Shown here piece by piece: positions 59,037-64,000 of a stretch of DNA of 64,000 nucleotides (positions are counted from its first letter, which is position 1; the number at the start of each line of letters is the position of its first letter). The DNA comes from Adiantum capillus-veneris (Eukaryota; Streptophyta; Polypodiopsida; Polypodiales; Pteridaceae), in contig CM043942.1 in NCBI GenBank assembly GCA_014529385.2, forward strand, positions 36,672,469 through 36,736,468, read 5' to 3'. The position numbers and the translations under genes are program-made. The notes under the pieces are model-generated. The model saw only the letters and a list, made by a program, of their open reading frames with translations, made no database searches and was not told the origin of the DNA.

Positions 59037-60227
59037 ATGTCTGAGAGTGTATCTTGCCTAAAAGAAGAGAGTGAAGAAGAAGATGAAATCATAGGTGGAG
59101 AGATCATAGACCACATTGATCATAAAGAGATGATTGTGTACATGGAATGCCAACTCCAAAACAAAGTAGAAGAGTGTGAGTTGAATCCAGGTGAAGAAGT
59201 GTTTGAGGATGTTGAAAAGCATTGGTATGACCCATGTATGTTAAGCATAGAGGAACCTATCATGCAAGAAGCCAAATGTTTCACAAAATCAAACAATATT
59301 CCATCAACCTTTGAGGTGGTACAATGTGAGCAGTTACAACCTTGCCAAAGGGGGGGCTTAGAAGGGGATGAAGAACATGGGAGAGTAGTAAAAAATAAAA
59401 TCATAAAAGGAAACTATCAGAAGGGTATCATTCTCTCCAATGGTGTTTTAGTGGGTGGCTCTTCATTCATGGGACAATCTCTTAGCAAGAAAATCCAAGT
59501 TTTTGAAGCCCCAATAATCTTCACATTGGGTTTCACCTCTTCAAGGTCAACTTCTCCTCTCTTCACATATAACTTTCATCGGGGACACCATACCTTCTTA
59601 AGTGGAAGAGGACATGAATACTTGGTGATAAACGGATGTTTCCAAATATTCTTCACTTGGTTCTTTGTTGTATGGAGGTCGCACATTGTGATGCTTCTGG
59701 TATTCATCATAGATGAAAAACTTGTTGATTGCTACATGTGGATATTTCATCAATCAGTACCAAAATCTATTCTCTTCCAATGTGTTGGAAGCAATAGAAA
59801 CCTTCATCTATTATCTACTTATGTGGTAAACTATCTGCAATATCTTCCAATAGCAGCTGGAAGCATGGATCAAGATTTCCTAAATCATGAAGGCCATATA
59901 ATTTTTGACTTGGTGAGCCTACCCAGGTTGAATGAATTTTATGAGCTACAATTCAGGAATTCGCTCATACAAGCTCTTGAAGATCGTAGCAGATACATCA
60001 ACTTTACACATGAGGAAGAGCAACCAATCTTTTATATCACATTCATAGTGATAGAGGCAATGATGGACAATAGTAAAATCTACAAGTTTCTTCAATCAAA
60101 ATCAGTAAGTGATTCCATACCATACATCTCGCTTTTCAAGATCTTTCATCCTGGGGGTGCTTATGGAAACTTTCTCGATGGAGGAGGTTTACTCCGTCAC
60201 TTCATTTCATCCTGCTATTGGCTCTGA
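59037..60227 (+). CDS. Unknown second ORF of the gag-only element (396 residues)
   Basis: I do not recognise this protein. It begins in an acidic stretch (SEEEDEIIGGE), has a charged N-terminal half, then a strongly hydrophobic segment at residues about 201-225 (CFQIFFTWFFVVW... to LLVFII) that could span a membrane, and a mixed C-terminal half ending GGAYGNFLDGGGLLRH. No retroviral protease, RT or integrase motif is present. It is in the same frame as the Gag ORF, 126 bases after it. It may be a Gag extension, an envelope-like or transduced sequence, or a chance survivor. Confidence 0.55.
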   Translation: MSESVSCLKEESEEEDEIIGGEIIDHIDHKEMIVYMECQLQNKVEECELNPGEEVFEDVEKHWYDPCMLSIEEPIMQEAKCFTKSNNIPSTFEVVQCEQLQPCQRGGLEGDEEHGRVVKNKIIKGNYQKGIILSNGVLVGGSSFMGQSLSKKIQVFEAPIIFTLGFTSSRSTSPLFTYNFHRGHHTFLSGRGHEYLVINGCFQIFFTWFFVVWRSHIVMLLVFIIDEKLVDCYMWIFHQSVPKSILFQCVGSNRNLHLLSTYVVNYLQYLPIAAGSMDQDFLNHEGHIIFDLVSLPRLNEFYELQFRNSLIQALEDRSRYINFTHEEEQPIFYITFIVIEAMMDNSKIYKFLQSKSVSDSIPYISLFKIFHPGGAYGNFLDGGGLLRHFISSCYWL

Positions 60228-60348
60228 GAACCTTTCATATCACACAAGGTTTCTTAATCATACAAAGATGAGAGCAGACAAAGACAGACGTTACACAATC
60301 TACATGTTGTATGATCGGATAAATGGTACATGCATGTACCATTATCTA

Positions 60349-60362
60349 AGGGGGGGGGCTAA
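60349..60362 (+). other. Polypurine tract of the gag-only element
   Basis: TAAGGGGGGGGGCTAA directly before the TGATAGCC start of the 3' LTR. Confidence 0.85.

Positions 60363-64000
<3,638 letters not shown>

Overview
The window is nuclear DNA of a land plant built almost entirely from transposable elements. The signs are Ty1/copia elements primed by initiator-tRNA-Met, a chromodomain Ty3/gypsy element, pentatricopeptide (PPR) gene relics, a captured fragment of a plant ACT-repeat (ACR-type) gene with its intron, and many very long (CT)n and (GT)n tracts. A fern or another seed-free plant would fit, but the sequence does not settle the species. I see no intact single-copy host gene, no rRNA and no CRISPR.

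Layout. 1-3.7 kb: part of an LTR (polypurine tract at 8-20, TATA box at 217) split by copia A (257-3225, TSD TTTGA), an internally deleted element with two identical LTRs. 3.7-14.3 kb: old debris, namely a PPR relic, a gag scrap (5.06 kb), the 3' end of a gypsy pol (8.3-9.3 kb) and a decayed copia gag-protease on the minus strand (10.6-11.7 kb). 14.3-41.0 kb: one minus-strand Ty3/gypsy chromovirus (14296-40989, near-TSD AGGCA/AAGCA) opened by three insertions. These are a 0.77 kb element with CCCCCGGGGGATTC inverted ends (19.3-20.1 kb), copia B (20731-25902, TSD CGTGG), and a 10.6 kb Helentron-type rolling-circle element (29979-40593) sitting inside the gypsy 5' LTR. 41.0-50.6 kb: LTR fragments, a decayed copia RT, a PPR-like relic and several small tandem repeats. 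50.6-54.8 kb: plus-strand copia C (TSD GAAAG), which has lost most of RT and RNase H. 55.2-63.0 kb: a young gag-only LTR retrotransposon with 2.66 kb LTRs and no pol. The rest is low complexity.

The most interesting object is the Helentron. Its limits are fixed by comparison with the uninterrupted sister LTR at 15.5 kb, and it sits in a T run, as expected for TT-targeting Helentrons. In order it carries a captured ACR-type exon-intron-exon fragment, a TATA box, a spliced 5' coding region with an OB-fold/zinc-ribbon (RPA-like) part, a SANT-like segment with the Helitron N-terminal zinc region, an HUH Rep with intact H-x-H and Y-x3-Y, and one 842-residue frame that fuses a Pif1/RecD-type helicase to a complete EEP (AP-endonuclease-like) nuclease. 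Frameshifts separate the N-terminal parts, so this copy is probably not autonomous.

Together the elements give a relative history: gypsy first, then copia B, the small TIR element and the Helentron. Copia A, copia C and the gag-only element are young by LTR identity. Copia A and the gag-only element lack essential enzymes yet are young, so they were most likely moved in trans by relatives elsewhere in the genome.
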